A program made the translations under genes and the position numbers. Below the pieces are notes generated by a model. That model saw only the letters and a list, made by a program, of their open reading frames with translations. It was not told the DNA's origin and searched no databases. Shown in pieces: positions 32,959-44,310 of a DNA stretch of 64,000 nt. Positions within the stretch are counted from its first letter, which is position 1. Every line of letters starts with the position of its first letter. Origin of the DNA: Diphasiastrum complanatum (lineage: Eukaryota > Streptophyta > Lycopodiopsida > Lycopodiales > Lycopodiaceae); assembly GCA_029204225.1 (NCBI GenBank), contig CM055101.1:46365906-46429905 (forward strand), given 5' to 3'.

Positions 32959-33596
32959 TAGTTGTAGCAAAGGCTATCGCGATTCACGATTCTAGATTCC
33001 AAGATTCGCGATTCGCTGCCCAGAATCATGAAAATAATTTCTTTTTACTTTTCGTAATGCCAGTTACTCAGGTTTGCTTTGTATTTTGAAAGCACCTCCA
33101 TGAGCGTTCAAAATATCCTCCGGTCTCTCTCCTCCGGAATCTGTCATTCTCTTTCTACAATGTGCATTCTATGGAATGTGCGTTCTCTCTCTACAGAATG
33201 TTTGTTCTCTCTCTCTCTCTATGGAATGTACGTTCTCTCTCTACCGAATGTGCATTCTCTCTCTACTTTCTCACATGGCATTACGTCGTGGACCCGAGGA
33301 CCTTGGGCCTGCCTTGTAGGTCGGGGCCCTGCCCTCAGGCTCCCACCCTCGGGCAAGGGCCCTCCCTGCAAGGAAGGCCCTCGGTCAGGGCCTTCCACCA
33401 TACAAAGTTTTTTTGGGACCTGAAATATACTTGAAAGTTGAAACTACTGGCCTGTATTTTCTAAATAAAACACGTTTTGCTAGAAAACTAGCGAATCGCT
33501 GGTTTCTTGGTTTCTTGGGCCAGCGATTCGCAAATCGCGATTTGGTTCCCGATTCGATTCACGATTCACGAATCGTGAATCATGGCTGCAACTATG

Positions 33597-33599
<3 letters not shown>
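32954..33599. mobile_element. Foldback element with GATTCGCGAATC-word arms
   Basis: The termini are inverted: TATCATAGTTGTAGC on the left and the complement of TATCATAGTTGCAGC on the right. Next to them lie arrays of ATTCACGATTC, GATTCGCGATTCGC and CAAATCGCGATTTGG words (32,975-33,025 and 33,490-33,585). The 400-bp interior includes a short minisatellite and a GC-rich patch. It sits exactly between an (AT)n and an (AC)n microsatellite. No coding capacity. Confidence 0.75.
33138..33267. repeat. ~22-bp minisatellite AATGTGCGTTCTCTCTCTAC
   Basis: Five units begin AATGTGCATTC or AATGTACGTTC and continue with CTCTCTCTAC, with starts near 33,159, 33,175, 33,197, 33,225 and 33,247. It lies inside the foldback element. 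Confidence 0.8.

Positions 33600-33642
<43 letters not shown>
33600..33642. repeat. (CA)n microsatellite
   Basis: About 21 CA units directly at the right end of the foldback element. Confidence 0.95.
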
Positions 33643-33644
<2 letters not shown>

Positions 33645-35188
33645 ATAGAAATATGGAACAGTTCCATATCCCGTTCTGTGGGAAGAATCCACGGAACGTC
33701 CTTTTTTATTTAAATTTTAATTTTTTTTCAATATAGTAATTTTAAATTTATAAAAAAGCAAATAAAATGTCAAATAAATAAGAAAAAATAGAGCAAATAA
33801 AGAACCTGAAAAAAGTACATGAAAACCATTTGTTGGGATTTTTATTTATAGCTTTGGAGGTTTTTTGGCCATTTCGTGTTTTTAAAGCTTTTTTTTTTTG
33901 GCATTTTTAGTGATTTTTTGCAAAAAAAAATGCAGTTCTGTAGCACAGAACATATATACACACATATATGGCAAATTTTTTTATACATTATTGTTAGTCT
34001 ATATAACCTATAAAAATAAAAAATGCATATTTGACGCTGTTTTTTTTTGGCCATAATGCAATTTTTTTTTGCAAATATTGAAGATAACAACCAATCAAAA
34101 TAGTAAAAACCAAAAAACAATGCCTGGTGCATTTCTATACCCTTGTTGACTTTCTTGAACACTGGCTTTTCGACAATTTCACTAGCTCTTCCAAACACGA
34201 GGAATAATTTTTGGCGAGCTTTTTTAAGCGAGTTTTTCTATGTTCAGAGCGAGCTTATCTAGCATCTAATTTTGTTGTTGACTATAAATTGTTACATTGG
34301 CTAGTTGAGAATAGGTAAATTCATTCGTGAGTCTTAAAGAATAGCTCTTAGAGCCTACTATCTCACAAGAAACCATGTTTAGAAAATCTCTCCTTTTTCC
34401 ATTTCCTAGTCGAACAAACAGCCAATTTGCAAACATACAAATATGATTCATAAACCATATGTGATTTCTAGCATGTGCTTTGGTTTGAATGTAGCACATC
34501 ACAACAAAAAGGTTAAAGCAAAAAGTATTTTCCTGCAACATGTTTTCTATGCGAATATACAACAAGGAGAAGTAAATTAATATGTCAAATGCTATGTTGA
34601 TTCCCCAAAAAAATTAGAATGTAATTGAATCTTTTTTAGTGAAAATTAAGCTCCAAACTTCACTTTAGAATCATTATCAGACATTTAAAAAGCCTCACAT
34701 GTACAATCGCCATGGAATTCATTTGCTTCATTGGCTTTGTTATCATTATTAGTTTTAGAGTCTCAATTGCCATTTTGTTTCTCATGAGTTTAACACGCAA
34801 TGACGTAATACACTCCCTTAATGCGATGTTTGGAATTGATTCTTTACTTAATTTTTTTTTAATAACAGTAACTAATATGGTCACATATTGATTATGGATG
34901 TCATTCACATAAGATTTACATTGTAAGAAAAAAAATTGTCTCGTGAGAACTAGGTATGCACACCTTCCTACAAGCTTAACAACTTGCAACAAGGAAAAAT
35001 AAAACTTGTCTATATAATTATATGTATTGCACTTGTCCATAATTCATGCCCATGCACAAATACAACCATAGATTTTACAAGTGTTGTATGGTTTCACCAT
35101 CTATGGCACTGAAGAACTTAACATTATATAATTCAAAATCATAGATTGTGTTCATCTCAAATGAGACTACCTATTCAATTAGGCAAGA

Positions 35189-35190
<2 letters not shown>
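33643..35190. other. Very AT-rich DNA, no gene recognised
   Basis: Long T-runs and A/T-rich sequence. Open frames at 33,842-34,198, 34,266-34,565 and 34,660-35,040 (all minus) are lysine/phenylalanine/isoleucine-rich without domain features, as expected from base composition. Confidence 0.5.
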
Positions 35191-36082
<892 letters not shown>

Positions 36083-36572
36083 TCAAATATGCAAAAGACA
36101 AAGTGAAAGAGAAGGAGCTAGATCGTGCGAATTGGAAGATTGAAACAGACGTCGGAATCCGACGGCCTCAAAACGCGTCGGAATCCGACGTTTGTGCCCA
36201 TTCAGGCCCGGACAGAAAAATGTGTGACAGGTCATATCCATGTCTGCAAGTCGGTGGGAGGTCGGACCTCGACGTGTCGGATTGCGATAGATTATGAAAA
36301 TTTTGATCATACGTCGGACGCGGAAGTCGAAATTTGCGCGATATGTTATTGTGCTATTCTCCTCGGCCATCAGGACATCTTGGAGGTCTTCAAGTGATGG
36401 AAACTTGCTCATTATAGAGTATCCTTGCACCAAGTTAGAGAAATTTACACAAAGGCCATTCAAGATTAGTTCTACAAGCTCATCCTCCTTTATAGATTCT
36501 CCTATAGTGAAAAGTTCTTTGTTTAACTCCTTGACCCTTAGAATATATGAATGAGCACTCTCTCCCTTCAAA
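36083..36572 (-). mobile_element. Copia gag fragment fused to an LTR
   Basis: The minus strand encodes KGESAHSYILRVKELNKELF, IGESIKEDELVELILNGL and FPSLEDLQDVLMAEENS, the UBN2-type gag region of plant copia. It begins abruptly at 36,572 at the truncated end of the LTR at 36,573-37,090, so PBS, leader and the gag N-terminus are deleted. Downstream it runs into the palindrome-word segment at 36,120-36,325. Confidence 0.8.
36120..36325. repeat. CGTCGGAATCCGACG word cluster
   Basis: CGTCGGAATCCGACG occurs at about 36,149 and 36,176, with relatives GGTCGGACCTCGACG, GTGTCGGATTGCG and CGTCGGACGCGGAAGTCG up to 36,325. The words are near-perfect palindromes. It looks like an element inserted in the copia gag fragment; the ends were not resolved. 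Confidence 0.65.
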
Positions 36573-37090
36573 TCAAACTAATATCAGTGTCTTCAATCGT
36601 GTCTGATTCTAGTCTATGTACTAAAAGAGCAGTTTCTACTTTGATTGAATAAAGCATGTGGATTTAGGAGATATATGAGTGAGTGTGATAGACATCTAAG
36701 ATAATCAGAACAATTGAAAAAAAAAAATCATCTGCTGAAAATTTTGATCAATCGATTTTTTAGGATTCTAATTTTGATTCTTCTGTATACATCTCTTGTT
36801 GCCTTGTACATACAATGAGTAAGTGTACATGTATTTATATTGTCACAAGATAGGTCTTTCGGCCTTCTTCCTTCTATAACAGTCAATCTAACCGTTAAGA
36901 CAATTGATATAAAATAATGTTCTGTTTCTAGAGTTCATTTATGTTTCGAACTCAAATTTGAGTTCAAGTTCGAATAAAGTTCAAGTTCAAGTTCAAGTTC
37001 AAACAAGAATACAAATGTTTCAAGTTCGGTTTCTCAACCTTTGTCAATTAGACTATGCACTTTGTTGGTAGAACCGAGATTTGTCTGTTG
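36573..37090 (-). mobile_element. Copia LTR, truncated, minus orientation
   Basis: Read on the minus strand, the segment matches the plus-strand LTR at 40,630-41,340 over the part containing ACGGTTAGAT, GGCCGAAAGACCTATC, CAATATAAATACATGT, CAACAAGAGATGTATAC and GATTGAAGACACTGATATTA. CAATATAAATACATG is probably the TATA region. It ends at TTAGTTTGATTT, lacking about 55 bases before the PBS. The upstream (U3) part holds GAACTTGAACTTGAACTT arrays instead of the TTCGCGAA words of the other copy. Confidence 0.82.
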
Positions 37091-37109
37091 AGGTGTTCTA
37101 CAGATAATT

Positions 37110-38640
37110 AACCTCGACTTGCTACCCCTTGCTTGGATATGTGAGCCTTGTTGGCTCCATTCTTACCCTTGATGATCTTCTAGGTGTGATAGGTTGACTT
37201 GGTTCAAGCTCCTCCTTAGGCTCCTCCTCAAAATCGAGATCATCTTGACTCTCATCCACTATCCTCTTGATTGTTGAGATGGTTGAGCCATCATCAAGCT
37301 TGTGCATCTTGTATTTATCAAAGATTACATCTCTAGATACCACAAACTTATCCAAGGATGGAAGATATACTTTGTATCCCTTGCTTGAGTTGCCATACCC
37401 GAGCATGATCCCCTTTGTTGATGATGGATTTTCCTTTGTCCTTGTCTCCAAAGGTTCATGCACATAGCATTTGCATCCAAAGACTTTCAAGTGCTTGAGG
37501 TTAGGCTTTCTTCCATACAAAACCTCATAAGGAGTTTTACCATCAATAGATCTACATGTCTATTGTTCAAATAATTGGCACAAGTGAGTGACTCACCCCA
37601 AAAATGACTTTGGCAAGCATACATCTAATCTCAAGGCTTTAGAACATTCACATAATATTCTATTTCTCCTCTCGGCCACCCCATTTTGTTGAGGGGTGCA
37701 AGGAAAATGATAGCTCCTTCTTGATTCCCTCTTCCTCATGAAGATCTTTAAACTATTGGAGATATACTCTCCTCCAGTATCACTTCTAAAGATCTTTATG
37801 CTTTGATTACGATGCTTCTCAAGTAGGAAAACCCAACAATATCTTGAAATGTCATCTATGAAAATTACAAACATTGAAGCTCCACCATTTGACTTAGTGC
37901 TAGCAAAGTGAACATCCGAATGAATTAGCTCAAGAGGATGAGATGTTTTGGAGATAGAACTTGAAAAAGCCTTCTTATATGCGTTGGATATTGCACATGC
38001 TTCACAAACCTTTTCCTCCTTTGCTAAGGACTTTGGAAGGCCTAAGTCAAGATCCTCCTTGCACATAGCCTCCATGGAACTTGTATTGATGTGTCCAAGC
38101 CTTTTGTGCCAAAGATCAAAACTTCACAACTTGTCCCCCTTGCTAGCATCACAACATTGGTGTCAACAAAAGCATCTAACTTGTAAATCTTTCCAAGTCT
38201 AGAGCCTTTAGAAGTAACCTTGCTCTTCTTCTTTATGTAACAATCATTAGAAGTGAATTCCACACAAAAACCATTATCAACACTACGTAGATTCCTAGTG
38301 ATGCTAGGAATGTACAAGACTCCATCAACATTGACCCTTTTTGAGGATCCTATGCACAAGGGGATGCCAACCTAATCCTTCTATCTTACAAACATTATCA
38401 TTTGCTGTAAAAAAATACTTGATAGGCCCTTCATAAGACAAAAGAGTTGAATTGTACTCCCTATTACTTGTCATTTGGGAACTTGCCCCACTATCTATCC
38501 ACCATGGATCTTCCTCCTTGAAACTTGATGAAGAGAAGCTTGACATCATTAGTGAGTTCTCATGTGGACTCTCATCTTCCTCTTGGCTGATATTTAATTG
38601 CCCTTATGCTTGTTTCTTCTTGAAGCATTTCGTAAGACAC
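37110..38640 (-). mobile_element. Copia E: zinc-knuckle end, protease and integrase fragment
   Basis: Down the minus strand: KCFKKKQ (end of the gag zinc knuckle), protease with WWIDSGASSQM (38,549 down), VLYIPSITRN, GAG-pre-integrase remnants, integrase with HPLELIHSDV, FVIFIDDISRYCWVF, IFRSDTGGEYIS and TPQQNGVAERRNRI, then GRKPNLKHLKVFGCKCYVHE and the integrase C-terminus ending near RRSSRVRMEPTRL. Several frameshifts and stops occur. RT and RNase H are absent; the fragment ends close to the LTR at 37,090, which may have replaced them. The protease resembles copia D and the fragment at 63.5 kb, so they are one family. Confidence 0.85.
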
Positions 38641-38689
38641 ACGAAGAAACGAAGCCTCCAGTTCCTTAGCTGATTCTCACGCCTTGTAC

Positions 38690-39520
38690 ACCAACAGAGG
38701 CCAGACTAAGTAGAAGAAGAAGAAAGGCCCGAAGCAATCAAAGCAAGACCAGAAACCAACACAACACAAAGAACAGTCAAATCCGCAGACTAAGAAGTTG
38801 TTCTACAGATACTGCAAGAGAAACAACCACGAGATTCAAGATTGCCGGATACTAGAAGCAAAGAACAATAGCAAGAGATAGTCAAATCAAGTGGCCAATG
38901 CAGCTACAGAAGCTCCACAGCCTATTCAAGAAGCAAATCATGATGCCTTCATGACCAACCATCAAGGAGCATCCAACGACTATTCTTGGTTCCTAGATTC
39001 CGGCGCCATTCAACATATGACCACCCTCATTGGTTGTTTTGAGTCCTATACACCCTACAGTACCAACAAATACGTTCACCTTGGCGATAATAACAGTACA
39101 CAAGCTATTAAAGATGAAGGTATTGTAAGATTAAGCTTTGCAAATGATTAGTCTAAGCTATTTTCTAAAGTCTTGTATGTACCCAATTTGTCTACAAATC
39201 TGCTCTCTATAGGACATAAAGTAGAATTCAAATGTGATCAATGCAAAGTAGTTGATAGGACAGGTAAGATCCTAGCACTCGGAAAGAGGCATGGATACTT
39301 GTATAGATGAAGTCATTGTTTTTCTGCCTCTAGTCAGGCGTTCAGTACTTCCATTCAAGCAAATTAAAAGTTTACTTTGGCATTATAGACTTGGTCATTT
39401 GAATCATGCTTCTGTACAACAAATGTCTAAATATTCTATTGTTCTTGATCTAGACTATCCTAATAATAAAGTCGAGGATGCAAAGTATTTTATACCTTTT
39501 AAACGCTTGAAATGACATGT
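38690..39520 (+). mobile_element. Copia F: zinc knuckle, protease, GAG-pre-integrase fragment
   Basis: The plus strand gives a knuckle remnant FYRYCKRNNHEIQDCR (first cysteine lost), protease YSWFLDSGAIQHM, VLYVPNLSTNLLSIGHKVE, and GAG-pre-integrase LLWHYRLGHLNHAS. There are stops after NNSKR and SFAND and a frameshift near 39,300. It abuts copia E tail to tail in the opposite orientation with about 50 bases between. The family differs from copia E and is closer to the integrase at 41.5 kb. Confidence 0.82.
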
Positions 39521-40190
39521 CTTCAACCAATCTCCAGGTTTACATTTTCAATAGCCTCCCCTGCACATACAACACACCAAAAGCTTGAAATACCATATAA
39601 TAATAAGCTCAAAACAAATATGCTCAATTTTGAACTTCTATCAATGTTAGATCCTTCATAAAACGCCTATATTTTGATGATATATTTGCAATGCGTTTTT
39701 TTTCATATGTACAATTTAGTTGGAGTGCTCAAAAAAATAGTATTACAACAGGAAGCCTCAAGTATCTTATTTATTGCTATGTTAAATTTATAATAACAAC
39801 ACAACTAAACAAGACTATATGATTACTGTGATAAAAATAAAAAATTAAATATAAATCAAATACTATCTATTACTTGAAAACATTATATTTTTAAATTCAT
39901 TGTATGGTTGATAGCATATGACCTGTTATAGGAGCTTCTGTTAAAGACATGAGTCAACTTAATAAATCACAATGCTAGATGATGTTACACGTGACTACTT
40001 TAGATTACTTATCACAATACCTTCCCACTATCTTGCAGTTGTTGGGTCTCCAAGTTCAAGCTCCTCCAGTCATCCGAGCTAAAGGCATCTGTCCCATGCG
40101 TGACTTTTTTTTTAATTAACCCCATCCATTTGGTAAATCTGAAAATAAAAAAAATAAAAAAGATATAGATTACATGCACTACACTATGCA
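39521..40190. other. AT-rich DNA, no gene recognised
   Basis: No coding or repeat structure was recognised between the copia F fragment and the gypsy protease relic. Confidence 0.5.
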
Positions 40191-40600
40191 TCAAATTAGC
40201 TTAATGGCAAAAGTCGCAGGCTTAATCCTTGTAAGGCCCAATTTTGCACATAGCTTTGTTGAAATCAAGTTAACTCCCAAACCTCCATCTATCACGGCTG
40301 CTTCTTTAGAAAATTGTCTATGTTGTATTGGCAGAGTGATATTTTTTTGCTCACTTTTCCAAGCTGCTCCGACATGGAGTATCTCATTAGATTCTTCAAA
40401 TCCAACACAAAAAAGTGGTTTCTGATTGGCTTCTGGTTCGATCTGAGTTAACTTCTGCGCTAGTACTTCTTTTGCATTTGGCACTAACTTCAAGAACTCT
40501 CCCAATGTAATATTGATCTTACTAGTCAAAATACTCATGAGGAATTCTATCTATGGTGCTTTCAGTTTAGTCATCTTGATCAACCTTGAAGGATTCGCAA
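40191..40600 (-). mobile_element. Gypsy protease fragment, copy 1
   Basis: The minus strand encodes ITLGEFLKLVPNAKEVLAQK, then VIDGGLGVNLISTKLCAKLG and LTRIKPATFAIKL. This is the retropepsin region of plant Ty3/gypsy elements, in which DGGSGVNLIS is usual. The fragment stops at AIKL. The same segment recurs at 52,474-52,695 with about 90 percent identity over the shared part. Confidence 0.75.
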
Positions 40601-40629
40601 ACTTTGTCTTGCAGTCAACTCAAAAGATT

Positions 40630-41340
40630 CACAAAACAGTTATCTGTAGAAGCTCGTGGCTTTCTTGTTGAAGCTCAAAAGGTTCGCAAATAGAATCTTG
40701 TCACGAAAATATTCTGTTTCATGTTCAAACCTCAGATGTCTCGAACAATTTGCGAAATGTTCTGGATTCTACTTCAAGCTAAAAAATTGTCATATGTCAC
40801 AAACAATTCGCGAAACACGAAAATGTCACGAAGAGACAATTGTCGCGAACAATTCGTGAAACACAAAGCTGAGAAGAAGAGATAGATTGTCACGAAATAT
40901 TCGTGAACAAATATTATTTGACCTTGAAAATGAAGCATCTATTCAAATATCAACCGTCGTAAACGGTTAGATCTACTATTATGGAATTGAAAGGCCAAAA
41001 GACCTGTCCTGTAGCAATATAAATACATGTGCACTACTCGTTGTAACCAACTCATTCAATCAGAGACACAACAGCGAGATATGACAACAAGAGATGTATA
41101 CTGAATCAGATTCAGAATTATAAATTCGTTTTTGATAAACAGTTTCTAATTGTCTAAAATTGCCTTAAGCTGTCTCTTACTTCCGCACATAATTTTCGCA
41201 TGCATATTCATTCAGAACTAATGGTGTTCTATTAGTACATAGATCAGATACAATCCCGATTGAAGACACTGATATTAGTTTGATTTATTCAAACTATAAT
41301 CGTGTTCTCTATGGAAGAATAATTGATATTTTTCCTACAA
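40630..41340 (+). mobile_element. Copia LTR, plus orientation
   Basis: It matches the minus-strand LTR at 36,573-37,090 in its central and 3' parts (ACGGTTAGATC, GGCCAAAAGACCTGTC, CAATATAAATACATGTGC, CAACAAGAGATGTATAC, GATTGAAGACACTGATATTA) and ends right before TGGTATCAGAGC at 41,341. Between 40,680 and 40,925 it carries TTCGCGAA, TCACGAA and CAATTCGTGAAAC words many times, probably in U3. The 5' border is uncertain; both copies share ATCTGTAGAA near the start. Confidence 0.8.
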
Positions 41341-41520
41341 TGGTATCAGAGCATACAAGAATTAAATCTGATACAGTGGTATCAAAGCATACGGAATCAA
41401 ATCTGATATAGTGGTATCAGAGCATATGGAATTAAATTTGATACAGAGGTGTCAGAATATACAGGTTCGAAACTGATATAGTGATATCAGAACGAATCAG
41501 ACTCGATACAGTGGTATCTT
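41341..41520 (+). repeat. Tandem array of six primer-binding-site units
   Basis: TGGTATCAGAGCATA or a variant starts at 41,341, 41,377, 41,412, 41,447, 41,482 and 41,512, spaced 36, 35, 35, 35 and 30 bases. The spacer reads nGAATnAAATCTGATACAG. The first unit directly follows the LTR and is the regular PBS; the third is also a perfect TGGTATCAGAGC. The others have one to three changes (TGGTATCAAAGC, AGGTGTCAGAAT, TGATATCAGAAC, TGGTATCTTTG). Confidence 0.9.
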
Positions 41521-41529
41521 TGTACCCCT

Positions 41530-42066
41530 CTTAAAGGCAAGATGACTAGAATACCTTTCAGTAAGGTTGTTTATAAAGCAACTAAGGTACTGGAAATTGT
41601 GCATTCAGATATTTGTGGACCATTTGGAGTATTGTCATTGGGTGATGCAAAGTACTTCATTACGTTTATTGAAGACTTCATCAAGTTCGATGTAGTATAC
41701 TTTATTCATACAAACTCTGAAGCTTTCGAGAATTTTGTTGAGTATATGAATTGGGCTGAGAAACAGACAAGGAATAAGCTGAAGCAAATTTGCACAAATC
41801 ATGGAGGTGAGTACATTTTCAACGAATTTAAGGCTTGCTGTACTAATCGAGGTATTAAGCATACAAAGATTGTATCTTACACACCTCAGCACAATGGAAT
41901 AGCTAAACAAAGAAATTGTACAATGATGGAAGCTGCAAGGTGTATGATGGCTCATGTGAAAGCACCAAAACAGTTGTGGGCAGAAGCAGTGGCTACATCG
42001 AATCATCTTCAGAATCAAATTCTGACATCTCGAATATTGGATAAAACTTCTCATGAGATATGGTGA
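41530..42066 (+). mobile_element. Copia integrase fragment joined to the PBS array
   Basis: The plus strand encodes KMTRIPFSK, LEIVHSDICGPFGVLSLGDA, YFITFIEDFIKFD, CTNHGGEYIFNEFKACC, TPQHNGIAKQRNCTMMEAAR and LWAEAVATSNHLQNQI, then a stop at 42,066. The first catalytic Asp (HSD) is present, the second position reads N (TNHGGEY), and the usual GVAER is GIAKQ, so the enzyme is dead. Gag, protease and GAG-pre-integrase are missing between the PBS array and this fragment. RT and RNase H are also missing. Confidence 0.85.
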
Positions 42067-42179
42067 AAGAAAATTTCACGAAAATTTCTAGAAAAGATAA
42101 AAGAAAAGTCGCGAAAAATATTAGAAAAATACTGGAAAATAATAAAAAAATAAATAAAAATTTTGGTCAAAGGCAATAT

Positions 42180-44310
42180 TTCTTCAGTTTGGACCCATTA
42201 ATACGTATAGGTAACAATTCACCTTCAAGTGATTGAAGTTGTACAGAACCATTCTCAAACACCTCTATGACTTTATACGGTCCAAGCCATCTCATATGGA
42301 GTTTTCCAGGGAGCTTTTGATGTCGACTGTCATATATCAGTGCAAAGTCATCAGCTTTAAGATCACATTTCTTAATATGACTGTCATACTTCTTCTTTGT
42401 TTGTTCCTGGATTTCCTTCGTTAATTTTTATGATTTTTTATGAGCTTCCGCTAGTTCTTCAATATTCGTCAACCTTTCGTTTATACATTCTGCATCTGTT
42501 CATTGAGCTTGAATACAAAAAGTTTTCACCTCAAATTCAATTGGCAAAATAGAATGCATACCATACGTAAGAAAATATGGTGTCTGCTTCGTCGTGATTT
42601 TCTCTATGTTGCAATAAGCCCAGAGAACTTATGGTAGTTTTTGATCCCAATCCGTTGCATGTGCAATAGTAATTTTGTTCAGGATCTTACATAAAATTCC
42701 ATTAGCTCTTTTTGTCAACCCATTTGCTTTTGGATTATACGGTGTAGTTTTCTGTGTGTGATTAGAAAATAGGTTGTCAGTAACTGTATCGTGTCATTTA
42801 GAAAATGTGTACCTCGGTCACTTACTAGCTCAAGTGGACAACCATATCTTGTGATTATACTTTTGAATAAAAACATCGCGACAATTTTTGCATCGTTTCA
42901 TTTCGTCGCCTCTGCTTCAACATTCTTTGTAGCGTAATCCGTTGCAACTAGAATATATCGACATTTCGTATGTTGAGTCACAGGTTTAATTGGACCGACA
43001 AAGTCAATCCCCCACTTTTCAAATGGTGCAAGAGGCAGGATTGGTGTCAACGGCCAATTCATTGCTTTTGTAGGCTTACCAGATCTCTAGCATGGATCAC
43101 ATGAATGAATAAAATTTGATACATCCTTGAACATTGTGGGCCACCAATACTTGGTAGTCAATATCTTATTAACAATATTTTTCAAAGCAAAATGTCCACC
43201 AGCATCTTCTGAGTGTAAGGCTTTAACGACCTTTTTAATGTCTTCAGTTTCGAGACATCTTCGAAGCTGATGATCTGCACCAAGCTTGTACAAGATATTG
43301 TTAATAATTGTATAAGGTGCTACCTTATATTGAAAAACTATCTTTTGCTCCAAATCGTAACCATCCGGATATATTTGATCTTTGAGATAAATAATAATAT
43401 CAGAATATAACAAATTTGTAGATGAAATCTCGAATAAATGTTCGTCTGGAAAATCATCATTAATAGGTTTTTCAATTTTTCTCGTGCTGAGTTGTGAAAG
43501 ATAATCAACATTTGTATGATATCTTCCTTGATGAAGCTCTACTTGATAAGTGAATTCCTGCAAAATTAGAACCCATCTGCAATTCATCTTGATAGATCTG
43601 GTTTATTTACAAGATACTTAAGAGCATAGTGATCAACATGAAAAATAAATGCATATCCCAGCAAATAATGCCGAAATTTCTTAACAATGAAAATCATGCC
43701 AAGTGCTTCCCTTTCTATAGCCAAATAATTGTTCTCTAATGCACTGAGCTGTCGACTCGCATAGTAAATGGGATGATCTTTCTTCTGGTCGTCCTTCTGG
43801 CTTAGACAGATGCCAATAGCAAATGCAGAAACATCCACATAACTATGAAATGAAATAGCCCAGTTGGGTGGTCTCAGAATAGGAGCATTGATCAACCTTT
43901 GCTTAAGTTCTTTGAATGCTTTCTACTGTTCATTCGTCCACAAGTATTCCACTTGTTTCTTCAGTAGATGTGTAAGAGAGCAGCAATAGAAGCATGATTT
44001 TGAATAATCTCCGGTAATAGCTGACATGTCCTAAGAAAACTCTTAGTTCACGTAAATTGGTTGGTATCTGGAGATTCTTTATAAGCTCGACTTTATCTTT
44101 GTCAACTTCTATTCCTCTGTTAGATATTCTGTGTCCAAGTAATATCCCTTCTTTCATACCGAAAAAACATTTCTCTGGATGAAGAGATAAACAAGTATCT
44201 TGACACCGTTGCAATGTTAATTTTAGCTTCTGCAGGTGCGTCTTTATATCACTATATACACAGAAATCATCAATAAATATTTCGAGAAAAGGATTTGGCC
44301 ATCTAAGTTC
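42180..44310 (-). mobile_element. Ty3/gypsy pol relic (RT end, RNase H, integrase)
   Basis: Down the minus strand: RT C-terminus with EIFIDDFCVYSDI and HPEKCFFG (44,308 down), RNase H with YVDVSAFAIGICLSQ, YYASRQLSALENNY and YLLGYAFIFHVDHYALKYL (43,895-43,587), the integrase HHCC region with HSEDAGGHFALKNIVNKIL, YWWPTMFKDV and CDPC (to 43,087), then the core with [21 protein letters not shown] and LVSDRGTHFLN. The third catalytic position reads LTKRANGIL where Glu is expected. The fragment ends with GPYKVIEVFENGSVQLQ and GSKLKKY. Many stops and shifts occur. There are no LTRs or gag. Confidence 0.88.

Noticed and set aside
28544-32961. Open frames rich in RVRVRT/PDADAD (28,544-28,849; 32,517-32,961)
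   Set aside because: They are translations of the GGACGCGTCC elements, which show no codon structure and are open on both strands.
33842-35040. Three minus-strand open frames of about 100-126 residues
   Set aside because: Residue use is that of random AT-rich DNA (K, F, I, N); no motif or conserved order.
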